A stretch of 64,000 bases of DNA from assembly GCA_027489245.1 (NCBI GenBank), contig JAIYAC010000010.1:1-64000 (forward strand), written 5' to 3'. The DNA is from Neisseriaceae bacterium. GTDB lineage: Bacteria > Pseudomonadota > Gammaproteobacteria > Burkholderiales > Chromobacteriaceae. Every line of letters starts with the position of its first letter. The stretch's first letter is position 1. The notes beneath the pieces were generated by a model. The model was not told where the DNA came from, made no database searches, and saw only the letters and a program-made list of their open reading frames with translations. Position numbers and translations under genes: made by a program. Of this stretch, positions 63,994 through 64,000 are shown one piece after another.

Positions 63994-64000
63994 TAATTCA

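Overview
The window looks like the chromosome of a GC-rich, flagellated betaproteobacterium of the order Neisseriales, most like the Chromobacteriaceae (Vogesella/Chromobacterium/Aquitalea type). This is an inference from gene content, from a TadA with an N-terminal TfoX-C-like domain, from the exbB-exbD-lpxK-ycaR-kdsB-adk operon, and from a very abundant 10-bp repeat that behaves like a DNA uptake sequence. No species can be named from the sequence alone.

Layout. The window opens inside the 3' half of a 5S rRNA gene, followed by a run of hairpins. From 0.27 to 5 kb lie pssA, a putrescine-type binding protein with a glutamine-synthetase-like (PuuA-type) enzyme, and rppH. From 5 to 13.5 kb lie a DUF2238 membrane protein, parE, a phosphofructokinase with unusual donor-site residues, a ClpP-like lipoprotein, a PPP-type phosphatase, an AlaX editing protein and an RluA-type synthase. 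From 13 to 24 kb, mostly on the minus strand, lie ppk1, yggX, argA, ctpA, envC, gpmI, a DUF4442 protein and xseA. From 24.5 to 28.2 kb is the plus-strand exbBD/lpxK/ycaR/kdsB/adk operon. From 28 to 31 kb is a histidine kinase with an HD-GYP response regulator, then htpG behind a good sigma-32-type promoter, and two nuclease genes. From 35.7 to 42.9 kb is a flagellar operon on the minus strand (flhB-flhA-flhF-flhG-like-fliA-motA-family). Then come thyA-folA, a GntR regulator, a probable 6S-like RNA, an L,D-transpeptidase, tadA, ubiG and a TRZ/ATZ deaminase. From 49.4 to 55.9 kb are a PAS-GGDEF-EAL protein, a FabMG-like reductase, a diguanylate cyclase and a small membrane protein.

From about 56.2 to 61 kb the character changes. 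Small unrelated minus-strand genes are separated by sites with the RYYYAAC...GTTRRRY architecture of integron attC sites. This is an integron cassette array with no integrase in view (a CALIN-type cluster). Beyond it are an AbiH-family anti-phage gene, a YkgJ-type cysteine-cluster protein and, at the AT-rich right edge, a PIN-like protein of unknown role. This right-hand 8 kb looks horizontally acquired.

The strongest global signal is the 10-mer TGCGGCCAAC (reverse complement GTTGGCCGCA). I count about 45 exact copies by eye, in genes and between them, on both strands. Several are inverted pairs between genes. There is only one copy in the last 7.9 kb. Its density and arrangement are those of a DNA uptake sequence, but the motif lacks the CTG core of the known Neisseriaceae dialects. 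It is the best candidate here for an undescribed system.
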